64,000 nucleotides of DNA. Source: Seriola aureovittata. Lineage: Eukaryota > Chordata > Actinopteri > Carangiformes > Carangidae. The stretch's first letter is position 1. Every line of letters starts with the position of its first letter. The position numbers and the translations under genes were made by a program. Where the stretch lies: the NCBI RefSeq assembly GCF_021018895.1, contig NC_079386.1, positions 3,515,835 through 3,579,834 on the forward strand, in the 5' to 3' direction. The notes under the pieces were generated by a model. The model had not been told where the DNA came from, did no database searches, and was given only the letters and a program-made list of their open reading frames with translations. Positions 22,325 through 34,294 of this stretch are shown in pieces.

Positions 22325-24125
22325 GACTTCTTCCTTTCTCTATGCACCTTGGATGTAGGTGATGTTGTGCCAGAAACTTTTTCTATGAACAGGTCAAATG
22401 CAGATAGAACTTGTATTACTAAAAACTCACTTTCTGCTTGGGATTATAAGGTATACAATTACCTGTGATGGGTTGGCTGGCAAACCGTGAAAAATTGACT
22501 TTGGAGATAGAAATGTTCTGTTTTGGAGTCCAAAAATGAATGCAACTTAAAAAAAGACTTTACATAACTTTAATAGGTTTTCACAGAATAAAAGATGTGA
22601 ATAACTCAATTTGGCAAAAATGTCAGATAGAACTTTCTAATTCCAAGGGGACAACCTGACTAAACTGTATGTGTTTATGTGTATACTGTTTATGTAATGG
22701 TCATTTGTCTAATGTGTGTTGATGCATACAGTTATCACTATGTTTACATGGGCATCTGTTGTGGATGTGTGGGTGCACATAAATGTATGCATGTCCGTGA
22801 AAATGCAAGGAAGAACAAGGCGGACAGAGAGATCTGCATGTGAGTTCTCTCAAACAGCAACTGTTACCTTTATTGGAAACTGTGAGTTAAAGGTAAATTA
22901 GTGCTGCCTTGGGAGTTACTGGCAAACAAAAACCTGGCCAGGTATGGATTCCTCTGACCTTCAGTCCACCACGCTCTAATCAAGCAATCTGCCGGCCCGC
23001 TTTCGCTAGAATAACAACAATGATGGAAATGCTTTGGAGCGCTCATGTGTTTCACACCCACTCACATCCCGAAAAAAAAAAGAAAAAAAAAGAAGAGAAT
23101 AAAGAAAAAAGGCTATATATTTATTGCTTTTGTCCAATTAGCTTAGGGACCATCGATCTGGCCAATCAATCCTACCTGTGGCGCCAGAGGTGGAGAGAGT
23201 GCAAGAAGATGAATTAAAACATTGCATGATGCCCCTTGATTATTATTTCCATTCACATGTGCTGGCTGGTAATTTGGTTTGAAAAAGACTAGACAAAAAA
23301 AATACCATTTTGGATCGGTGGAGAAATAATCAGAAAAGACTCGTGAGTCAAAGCAATAATGAAATTGATTTTAGATTTTCCACACCCCCTCCCCACTCTT
23401 CTTCTCTACATTGTCGTGAAAGAGGAGTGTATTTAGGGCTGAGTTTATCAGCTGGGATGCTTTCTCTGCGAGGGGGCCATTGATTTGGGATAGTGGATTC
23501 TAGCCCACCACCATCTACTATGGGAATAAACAGGTCATATTGGCGCCACAATTTTTCATTTAGGCCTGCGGTCAATGTCGCAGTGTCGAACGTCAGGGGA
23601 GTTGACAGTGTGAAAACTATAAGACTGGCTGGCGATAAAATGAAAATCCCACGAGGGAAAAAAAAAAAGAAACTGATGGTGGTGATGAAGTCAGTTCTTG
23701 AGAGGCAATAAGCCTCCAGGCGCACCAGCATCGCACACCCACGTAAATTTATACATACTTCTTATTTTAAACTCTCAGACAGGCTCTCAAACCATAACTC
23801 AATAACACACAGATGGTTCCTCCAACCTTCATGTATTATTGCATCAGTGCTGACGCTTTGAAGCAGCTAAGTGGTGAGACAGAGCTATTGATTCTTTTTA
23901 AACAAGGACTCTCAAACCTTTTTTGCTATTTTTTTGACACATTATATTATAAACATATATTTCAGAGACACTTACGACGTGCATAGACTAGGACGAAAAA
24001 AGACGAGAGAGAGAGAGAGAAAGGGGCTGAGATGAGACATTTGCCAAAAGTTTCCAGACACCTGTTGATCTTTGAAGTTGCAGAGTTACATACATACATC
24101 CTGACAAGAACTTGGCGATGAGCGC
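22325..24125. other. Intronic DNA, no gene seen
   Basis: A-rich runs lie at 23071-23111 and 23658-23670. The frame at 23348-23731 minus (127 codons) has no recognisable motif. Confidence 0.55.
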
Positions 24126-24168
24126 GCACGCACACACACACACACACATATATATACACACACACACG
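24126..24168 (+). repeat. (CA)n/(TA)n microsatellite
   Basis: A CA array interrupted by a short TATATATA block. A further short CA array lies at about 24211-24232. Confidence 0.9.
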
Positions 24169-24232
24169 CTGACATTTCTGACATTCCATCTCCTCGCCTC
24201 ACTTGTGCCAACACACACACACACAAACACAC

Positions 24233-27200
24233 TCCCTTTTTCGTCATCTAACAACCTTGTCAACATCCCCGCCCTTGCTCTGATAGCTTTTTCTCTGTGG
24301 TGGTGTATAAGAAAATGTAGAAATTTCATCTGAAAGATTGGCTGCATCCAGAATGGAAATAGCAAGTCATCCCCCCTCTGATGTGGTTGGATAACATTCC
24401 TCTTCTATCTATGCTTTCAGCGAGATTGCTTCGAAGAATGAGAGGGACCTTCCTGTTACATGAGGTGAGACGACACTTGATTACGACAGTCTCAAAGTTT
24501 CAACACTTTCCAGAGTCCAAGTTAGGGATGACAAATGATTTGTGGAAGATGATATCTAAGAGATTAAGTCAGATCTGGACCACACTGTTCCTGACTCTCG
24601 AGCATATACTGTCTGTAGTACAAGAAGGGAAAGATAAGACAGTAAGACGGAAATGTAAACGCAATTTAAAGGCACAGTTTCATTAACTGCCAACTTACTC
24701 CATCACACCTGACACTCTAATGCTTCTGATCCGGTTCTAATCCGATCCATTTTATATCTCAAGGAAATTCAAACTCTTTCTGTCTGTTTGATTTTGTTTG
24801 ATCTTAACAAGCTGATAAGAGCTTCCGTCGTAATTGGGTCTGGAGAGTTCTTCAGTACTAGCTGGCAGACGGGGACACTGCATCCCAGTAGCCTGAACTA
24901 TATTGAAAAGGAGTAATTGGACTGACCTTATACTTGGAAAAATAATTGGCCTGATTAAACATATTTCATATGCCGCACATACCCTTGACTACATCACCAC
25001 ATCTGGAGGTGAAACATGTTCTCCTGAACTACAGTTGTAAAAGTACGAAGATCTCCTCAAGTAACAGTATCACCAATTACAATGTCTAAATTTAAATTTG
25101 GGGGATGTCAAAGTGAGCATGCATACTGTTTAATCTTCAAACGTAATGTATCAGACCAAGAGGTCACTCGATGTCATTCAAGTCTAGCATTTAAACAGCT
25201 CCTGCTCACATTTTGTTTTGGGGGCTCTTGATGGTCAAAGGAATTCCACACATGGGCAAGAACAATCTAGTTGGGAAGCATCAGTGGAAAGTCGTCAGTG
25301 TCATTGACCGGGGAGTCAGTCGTGTGTTGGAGAACAGTCAAATGGGTATAAGACCAAATTTCGTCATGTTCGTCACAGTTTCAAGACGTTTGTGCGAGCT
25401 CCATTCGCTGATGAAGATTGTGAAATGTATTTGAAAGGTTTGGAAAAGCTAATAAGGCTTGAGATGCTGCTGCTCCTAAGGTCAACAACAAACTTCCATG
25501 ATGAAATGTAATTGGTGTTCAAGGTAGACAGTGACCTTAGACTAGTGTCAGGTTGTAAGAGAGCAGGATGACAGTGTAATTAAGCCTCTTTAACACTCTA
25601 ACTACTAACTGAAGAAAAATGTTACCTATAGTTAGCTAGTAGCTCAGATTTGCTTGGCTATAGTCACACGTCCACGCAAGCTAGTAAGCTAGTAAGATAG
25701 GCATTCGGGGCTCCAGATCAACCACTACAGCAGCAACAAAGACATGATCCCTCACTGTCTTCCCACTGGTGCTGAAAGCTGATTATACTTGTTGGAATCT
25801 ATGACCACTTCATATCAAACCCAGGTCACCTAGTGCCACCTACAGTACGTGCCTTTATTTTCATTTTGACCACAGCCACATTATGTGTCTTCTTTCCAGT
25901 TTGCATTTCTTCTAACTCCAGCTCCAAAAAAATGTGGCTCTTTGACTCCCTTCATTGAGGTTTAACTCCACCAGATAATATATTCTTGACTCTGTAGTCG
26001 CACTCTTCCATGATAAGTTTGTAGTATTATAGCCGCAATCAGAAAAACCAATAAGGTTCAGGGAAACACAATCCCTTGGAGTTTGTAAGTTTACAGTCAA
26101 GGCTAAATTAACCTCAACACTGTCGCTGCTTCAAAAGATTAACGTCTGGGTGTGAACTCTTGCACAGTCAACAGCACATTATTAGGGAAGCTAAAAGGAG
26201 GCAGTGATAGACGCCTTTGTTTCCAAAATGACAGTCATAACAGGGCAATAACAGCTTAACCCTCTCTTTCTGAATTAAATTACAGGCTACAGACAAAATG
26301 GAACTGATTTCAATGACAGATTGTTACCTGCTGCTTAAAAGTACGTCTTAAGCTAACTGTTTGTGGATTTGAATGACTTGGCTCACTTCATTTAAAACGA
26401 TAAAATGACTTTATCAAAGATAAGAAGAACATTGGAGTATTTGTCTTAAACTGTTGTGTCAGTTGTGAGCTATGTCAGCAGAGCACATCTCCACGAATCA
26501 CCCCTCAAACTGTTTAGAAATCCTTTCTGTCAACTTGAGATGTTTGATGATTATTCCCCTCCCTAATTCTGCCTGTGGGGACTTGATACACAGCAGTACC
26601 TTTTACAGATTCAAATGTTTCTCCCCTCTTGCTTTCGACACCAATGATGCGCTTGCAAAGGTTTGTTTGAAACATTTCAAAATGCTTGTTATGTCCCTGG
26701 AGGAGATGTTACTATCAGGGACTGAGATTTTGTTAAAAATACCATTCCTCAGCTACTGCTGTGACACTACCCTTGTCTTTTTACAAGTACCTTTAAATGA
26801 AGGGCTCCAGTGGGAGTAGTTGGAAAGGTAGTGGGGGGTTAGGGAGTTGGAGAACATGGAAAGGGGAGGAGTCATGCTTTGATGCTGTTTTACACACTGA
26901 TAAGAAGAAGAAAGGTTGCTAGGTAGGACAGCACATCTGCCCTGCATATACATCATCTAGAAAGCTTATTGATCAGCCCAAAATACCCTCCTCTGTCTGA
27001 TAGCTTGCTCGATAGTCTGGTGAGGCTGACATAGTGACGCCCAACAGAGCTGCTTAGATGGAAAGCAGCAATTTTTATTTTCATCAAAGGCGCACGCACG
27101 CGCTTAGTTACTGAAGCAAAGACTTTCAATTACGTTAAGCAATCTTTGCAAAAAAGTAATCAATCAATAAGTAAGTCAGTTACTTGTGGGGAAAGTGATT

Positions 27201-30200
27201 ATTCCATCCATTTTGTTAACTAGCAAACCTTTTATAGCAAATGTATAAGCCCAAGGAGCTAAATGTGAGGATAACATTTACTTTCCATCACATGTAAAGA
27301 GCTGTGAAGAGGATTAAAAAGCAATGACGTAGTTGGGGAAGTAACTTTTGCTTACAAGACAACAACACTGAGTCATCAATGTAAATTATTGTATATTGTG
27401 TAACTCTGATGCTTGAATCTGAATCTGTACACAACCGTACTGGAACGATGAGTAAATAAAGGTAAATTTTGGCTTTATTTATGCTGCTGACTTAAAATCT
27501 CTGATCTAGAATTCTACAGCAGGTGAAATACAGACTCGAGCAGTTCAGGAAAAAGATTCTTGGCTTCCTTTAAAAAGTCGAACAGGGGGCATGAGGCTCT
27601 AGTTGAGTTTCATCCAAAATCTAAACATGAAGTATTGATTTTGAGACTTTGGGGGCAGCAGTATGTCTCGCAGCATCTACTCGACCAGAAACATATTGCA
27701 AGAAGAGATAAACTCACCAGAGCGGAACAAAGGCTACACTTTAAATTTACTCTTGTTAAAATTGATGGGTGGGTGTGTGTGTGTGTGTGTTTGAGGTGGG
27801 GAGTGGGTAACCAGCTTCTACTAAACATTCATTTCAGACATGTACTGTAAATGAGACTGTCAGTAGGATGTCATCCATGTAATATAAAGAAAGAGAGGAG
27901 GGGGGGTGGCACTGTGTCTGGTTCTGTCCTTTCTTAAGAGTTCCACAGCTGGGTGACCACATGGCTGATAACGAAAGTTCACGTCCTGTGGTTATTTGTG
28001 TTATCAGATCAACACGTCAGCCTCCCCAGGTTGAAGATGGTACAGCCAGGACGGGCATATGTTACTTTTGACAACTTTATTGTAGGGTGAGAAGTTCATC
28101 TGGAAAGTCCTGCTATATTTGAGGCAGTTTCTTCATGAGGATGGCTCATTGTAAACACACTACACACACAAATGTCTGCAATAACTGCTTTCCTGACTTT
28201 ATACTTTATGGATGGCAAAGCACATGAAGTTTTGCAGCGACTGTGTTTATCAGCGTTAATGCGCGTTATTCACGCATGAATGATTTTTTTTCTCTTCCAT
28301 GCAGTGGAGGGATCCGACACCTTAATACCTCTTACACAAGCAAAAGCTGCATGCTGACACACACACCCAACACCCCAACACCCCCCCGAAACACACACAT
28401 GAACATGCAAACTCACTGAGAGCAGCAATACACTGCGGCATCTTTTCACATTAACTCTTCTAATAACATGCCAATCAAACTGCAACGGCAGACAGAGACG
28501 TGTGAATATTTCAGCTCCAGACTCTGCCCTGGGACTCTGCGGTTTAATTATTAATCATGTTTGGAGGGTAGGCATTGCCACGCTGACCCTCCCCCCCCAA
28601 CCCAACCTCTAACCCACCGCCACCACCCCCACAAATGCTAAGCCTGCAAAATATGGTGCAAGCAGATGAAACACTGTGTAAGCAAGCACTTTGGCTGGTG
28701 TTAATGTTTAAAAATAGCAGTGAACATAAGGTGTGTATGAGAGGAAGAAAAGAAAAAAGGGGGCTACTGCTTTGTGGAAAAAGAAAGGAGAGGCCTGAAG
28801 AGACATGCACACTTTGCACATGGGCTCTGTCAAACACATGTGGGGCATGAAGAAATAATAACAGCCCTCCTCAGCATAATATCCTTATTTCCCATATAGC
28901 GTCATTAAGCTGTAATGTCCTGAAAAGGTCAGATTGTTTTGTTGCTGTTATATCTATGGGGATACAGGTGTGCGCTTGAGTGTGTGCACTTCTTGATATT
29001 ATTTAATAACCACGGGCACCATTAGTGTTAACATCAACCCAATTACCCTGGAGTGGCCCTCACAGTACATAAACAAACACAGGCTAAAGCTGGTGTTAGC
29101 CATTCCGTCACTGAAGTGGTGACCTTATGAAATGGTGGCTGAAATTGTAAAAATTACTCAAGCAGGGAAGTTTTTGTTTGAACTGTGCCCACATGCAATT
29201 TAATGGAGAGAAATGAAATGGATACAAAAGGGGAACATAAAATAGATTGTTTTTTCTTTCACAGTAACCCATCAGATTCCCAGAAACCCAGACACCCGTC
29301 ATTTATACCAGGAAAAGCTGTCAGAGAAAACATGCGTCTTATGGCTTTATCCATTTAACAGTACTGTGGATACTGTGGATACCGTGGATACAGCAGTTAT
29401 GAACAAATAACCACCCTCATTCAAACCATCAGACACACTGGACCACCATGGAGACACGCTGCAGCCAAAGCAGGTTCAGCGAGGTAGCCGTCATACACAG
29501 GTGATGTAATGAAAGAGGTCCATCAAATCATTGCTGCTTGTTATTCTGTCACTGGTCAGGTTGACTTTTCAGGGCAAAGGTCTGAAGGACCTCCAGGAAA
29601 TTACCCGATAGGCTGTCTGCCACTGAACAGTGTACACAATGTACAATACTGTAAAACATGGAAAAGTAACAAATCCTCACACTGGATTGTTGTTTGATAT
29701 TTTTGCTAGAAGATTTTCTTAAATGATTTACAACTAATCATTTCCACACTAAACAACCTCTGTACAACACTTAAATAAATGGAAGAGTTGCCAATGTTCT
29801 GTTAAACTACCACAGCTTCCCTGCTCTGCTTGCGTTGCTCAATGGATAAAATTAGTCTCCACTGACTTCACCTCTCTATCTTGTTTCACGGATGTAATGG
29901 CCTCCCGTAAATACCACTTGTCAGAAACAGAGTGAGCAAGCCAACACCTTCCATAATCAGTTTGTCCAAGCCAAAATCAACTTCCACTTTAGCAACATGA
30001 AATAGACCCCTACAGAAAAACCTGACCGGAGGTTAGAGCAACGTTCTAAAAGGTTCTTTAATGAAATGAGCTGAGTGTGCTACAGGGCTCAGATAACTTG
30101 TTATCGTGGCGCTAGAGGTGTAGGAGTGGTTAGAGGAACAGAGAACGTGAGCAGCTAAAGGACTAATGACCTTCATCTTCTCTGAGGAGGAAAAGCGGTT

Positions 30201-31542
30201 ATGATGGATGTTGGTGGAAGGATGGATATATGCTGGAGAGTGGGGGAGGTGATTGAAGGGGAGAGGAGGCGGCTGAGAAAGAAAGCATGAGATGCAAAGG
30301 GGATCAATGGGAAGCCTCTTCCTAGGAGCAAGAGCGCATATCCACTCTGTTTCATTCCCCAGGACTGTATTCCTCAGACTCCAGGGTATCCCACATCAAA
30401 GGCGGAGGCAGATGAAGTGGGGAGATGAAAGAACGACATAGTCTGTAGTGAATGTGTGAGGTGCATGCATTAAATATTGTGTGCATGTGTGTTGAATGTG
30501 TTTTTGCCACGTGTGCGTGACGAGCTGACACAGGTTTACACGGGATTTGGAGATCTTGTGAAGCTATGACACATGAAAGCTGCTGGCTGGGATTCAATGT
30601 TGCACATCTGTAGATCCATTTCTGCCCACATAGAAGGTCCATTATCCGTTCATTCAGGTATCATGAGCTTGAATCCAAGAAAAATAGAACAAATACAATA
30701 GTGGGTCTTTGAAGACTGAAGGTGGTCCAGCCCCTCTGATCTCGTGTGACTTAAAATTTTCCAGACACTGCTTTAGTGGTTTTTGAGCTCAATAGCAAAA
30801 TGCTAAATGCTAAGAATGGTTTAGAGCCAGCATATGCATCGAATTTCAAAAAAAAAAAATCCATAAGCCAGCTCTCTGAGGACCCTTGGTAGTCATCTGA
30901 AATGTCATTGGTGCCTCTGTTCTGTGATGTCGAGTCAGTGTTGAAGTGCCCGAATAAAGCAGACAGTCGATTGTATTCTTTTCGTCTTTCCTCCCTCGTT
31001 TCACTGGGCCCGGGGGACTCCTGGACAGAGGAGACTGTCTGAGTACGCCTGTCACAGAGCTGATATTTCACATGTGGGGGAGCTGGCAAGATGGACGAGT
31101 GAGGCGAGGAATGGGAGATACTAAATAAATGACTGTCTGTACTTCGCTGAGAGCCCCTCAATGGAAAACAAATCAAGCCGAACCAATAATGTGATGAGAC
31201 AAAACCTAAACACGGGAGAGAAAGGGGAACAGCAAAGGAGATTTGCTGTGCTTGTGTCTGGAACCACAACATTTAGCCAGAGGCGCGTCACTTACTCCTT
31301 CTCTCTTTCTCTAACTGCCTGGCTCCCTTTCTCTCGCTCTCTTTCTTTATCTTTAACCCTCCCTTTGTCCCTCCATCCCCTTCTCATTCTCTGCAGGTTG
31401 GCAGGCAAACATAGCAGGCTGTGGCCGTTGCATAACAACCCATTTGTTGGCTGGTGCTGAGAGACTGTTTGGCGACCGATGCACATGCAGCAAATAAGGC
31501 CCTTAACGGGGGGGAAAATAAGAATTCACAGACGCTTGTGCA
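24233..31542. other. Intronic DNA, no gene seen
   Basis: About 7.3 kb without recognisable exon, RNA gene or dispersed repeat. A short GT array lies at 27774-27790. C- and G-rich short tracts are near 28380 and 28590. A small GTGGATACT/GTGGATACC tandem lies at 29363-29391. The longest frame (30751-31272 minus, 173 codons) has no motif I recognise and is at the length expected by chance. Confidence 0.55.
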
Positions 31543-31566
31543 CACAAACAAACAAACAAACAAACA
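31543..31566 (+). repeat. (ACAA)n microsatellite
   Basis: Six or so CAAA units in a row. Confidence 0.85.
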
Positions 31567-31777
31567 CAGACTGTAAGAAGATGGAATACAAACACTGGGG
31601 TTACTAGTGGAGGCCTCATGCTCTTCTTCACTGGTGCATCATGGTAACTGAGGAGCCAGTTCGACTCTTGTGCAATCTGTTGGGTCACTGATACTTAACC
31701 CAATGAGTGTATCCCGATGTGTCTTAGAATGTTACAAACAGGAGTTGGGTGTCTATATTTTACCATACCATATTTTA

Positions 31778-32030
31778 GTTTTACATCTCCTCTCTCAGGC
31801 GTCTCCCTGGAGCTCTAGCTTCAACAGGACGGCCAATAAGAAGAAAGGCTCTGAGCTTCTGATTGGTTGACTGTTTTCTGAGTGATTGAATGAAAATATA
31901 GTAGATTTCAGGTAAACACTCAGAGAAACCAGATCCTGCAAGGTCAGATGGTGGGTCCAGGTGGGCCATGCTGGAGACATAGCTGGGAGTGGTGACTGCT
32001 TTGTTGTGACATCACAAATACATATATATA
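31778..32030 (-). mobile_element. TTAA-family element, copy 2, truncated
   Basis: Read on the minus strand it has the internal blocks GTGATGTCACAACAAAGCAG, GACCCACCATCTGACC, GTTTACCTGAAATCTACTAT and GGAGATGTAAAACTA. Both terminal TTAA ends and the outer 5' blocks are absent. It is a remnant that has lost its termini. Confidence 0.8.
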
Positions 32031-32117
32031 AACCTAGTTGATGCACATTCCACGTCCCTTCATTTCATGCATATGCAAGATCCTTGTATCTTCAGTTTGT
32101 TGGGCAAAATAAATATA

Positions 32118-32200
32118 AAGTAAAGTCAAGTTTATTTACATAGCCCAACATTGCAAGTTCTCTTAGAGGGCTTCATGATCAACACAGTGGCTCAAAAAAA
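32118..32200 (+). repeat. Probable short interspersed repeat fragment
   Basis: GTCAAGTTTATTTACATAGC followed by CAACATTGCAAGTTCTC resembles the 'caagtttatttgtatagc' repeats common in fish introns. It is short and single here. Confidence 0.4.
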
Positions 32201-33810
32201 CATTACACTTTGACAAGGGAGACTGTTTGCTTCCCGTTTCCAACTGAGAGTCAACATGCTTTTGATTAACTATGATCATGATGGTTTCCTAAGCTTTACA
32301 CCCTGATTTTAACACCAATCAACACTCATTTCCTAACTCTATCCAGTAGACCTTGTGGCTAATTATAAAGGTGTCAGAAAATCGTTTTATTTCTCTAACA
32401 ATCCATATTTTTGTCATTTAATTTTGAGGCCTGGTTGATCAAACTTCCCATTTTGCTGTTTATACTTTCCCTCTCCTGAGAAGCTGTCAAAAAGTTTTTA
32501 AAGTCCTTGCTCATTATTTTGACTTCATTAACCCAAATTTATCTTTACACATGTTCATCTGCATGTTTCCCTCTCACAGATTTTGTGGACTTTTGCCTAA
32601 CGTGCTCTGGGTAGTCTAACCTTCAAACCACGATGCTCACATGTAATTTGCTCTGCTCGCCGCCTGAAGGGGTGCTTGAACCTAAGCTGTGTTGATGAAT
32701 ACAAAGACACTGCACTTTCATGAGGGGAACGAACAGTGTGGAAAAACAAAGGCAAGTGTTTTGCCCCGGGCTATTTCAGAGCCTGTTGAGAATGTTTGGA
32801 CAATGTGTGGCGGCACTGGTGAGATGGGCTGTGGCTGTTACAAAGCCATTTACAATCCTCAAATGTCACGATGGTGTAATTCAGTAAAGGAGGAAGAATT
32901 ACTTCCACGCTGAAAAGACCAAACTGTGCCTCTCTGGTGTGAAGACATTTGTTCTCATTGCATGCTCATTCAAGTGCCTTTAAGTACAAAGGACTGTTCA
33001 CGCTCTGTCTCTGAGTGAAATAAGACAGGTTATAGAAATGAATTGGTGCCAAGATGGCTGAAAGAGATGCTTGGAGGCAAATAAAGCACAAATCTTATTT
33101 CATTTTGTCTTATTAACAGCAGCGAGCGGATAACGGCGGAATTGCCCCCCAAACATACACAGAAATGTGATTTGATGCAACCAGGCAGCCATTCCAGTGT
33201 CCACACACTCCAATGGCATGTCCACCGCCACAATAACTCCAGTACGCCAAACAACCTAAACTCATTTCCCAAGCTCATACTTACTGTGTGTGCTGCAGCT
33301 AATGAGGCAAATTAGACAAATAACGAGTACAGTTCACCCTGGATTTGAGTCAACACATCTCAGACAACAGCCAGTCTGGGGGGCCTCACAATGGCAAGGA
33401 AATATATTGTTTCAGCCAGTTCTCGCTGGTAAACAAACAGCAAACATTCCCTCTGTAATTAGCAGAAGCTTCCCTGCCAGAGCACGGACAGGAAGTGGTG
33501 ATTACAGAGATCACAGCAATCCTCCAGAGCCTTCAAGACGTATGACATATAAGCTTTCAAAGAGTATTCGTTAAGTCCTGCCGGGAAGCTTCTGTATCCC
33601 GCTAAGTTTTTGAAAGGTGATCTTTTTTTCTGTGTTCTCCGTCGTACTGTGCCTGGTTTGAACGAACCATGGCACGGTAGTGTGTATGTAGCAGGCGCAA
33701 GCAATAACTTTGGTGAGTCAGTGCACTGCATTACGTTGCGGGATCAACATAGGGACCTGGGTTGCACGTGTCTTTGTGACCACTAACAGGTGCGCGTTTG
33801 TGATTTCACC
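32201..33810. other. Intronic DNA, nothing recognised
   Basis: No coding or repeat signal until the mariner relic. The last 200 bp may be mariner 5' untranslated sequence, which I cannot confirm. Confidence 0.5.
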
Positions 33811-34294
33811 ATGGACCTCAAACTCGAGCAGAGAGTAAACATCAAATTCTGTGTCCGCGGTCTCCAAAACCGTACAAGGTGCATCAAGTCAGGAGAGTGA
33901 CAGAGAGTATGCTCCTGATTCACTTCGACATCCGTGGGGTTGTGCACTGTGAATCCATCCCCCAGGGTCAGGCTGTCAACCCCAAGTTCTACTGTACCGT
34001 TCTGAGATGTCTGAGGGAGGACAATCGGCACAAACAACTCGAACTGCGGTGCAACGGCAACTGGGTTCTCCGTCATGACAACGTGCCCCCCACACCAACA
34101 CAATCATGACTCCCCACCTTCTCTACTCCCTGGATGTAGCTTCCTACAACTTGTTCCTCTTCCCCAAAACAAAATCCAAGCCAAGTAACCGCTATTTTGA
34201 CACAGTGGAGGAGATCCAGCACAAGTCACAGATGCTGTTTGCAGGTATGTCGCACCTGTGGGTTTTACAGGTGTTGCGACAGCCCCATACATAG
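33811..34294 (+). pseudogene. Mariner-family transposase relic
   Basis: Tc1/mariner transposases cut and paste DNA between terminal inverted repeats. Three pieces in three frames match one. First is an N-terminus from 33811 (MDLKLEQRVNIKFCV). Second is the catalytic region from about 33879 (SMLLIHFDIRGVVH, then NPKFYCTVLRCLRE, then NWVLRHDNVPP). Third is a part from 34106 (LLYSLDVASYNLFLFPK, then RYFDTVEEIQHKSQ). A full mariner protein is near 345 residues. Most of the DNA-binding domain is deleted between pieces one and two, a few residues are lost between two and three, and the C-terminus is short. The first two catalytic Asp are present (HFD, RHDN). The third, expected where ASYN stands (consensus AP-C/Y-D), is Asn. 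It cannot make an active enzyme. The family call is from motifs; the subfamily is unknown. Confidence 0.9.

Noticed and set aside
30751..31272. 173-codon open frame on the minus strand
   Set aside because: No recognisable family, and no good splice sites or promoter context were seen.
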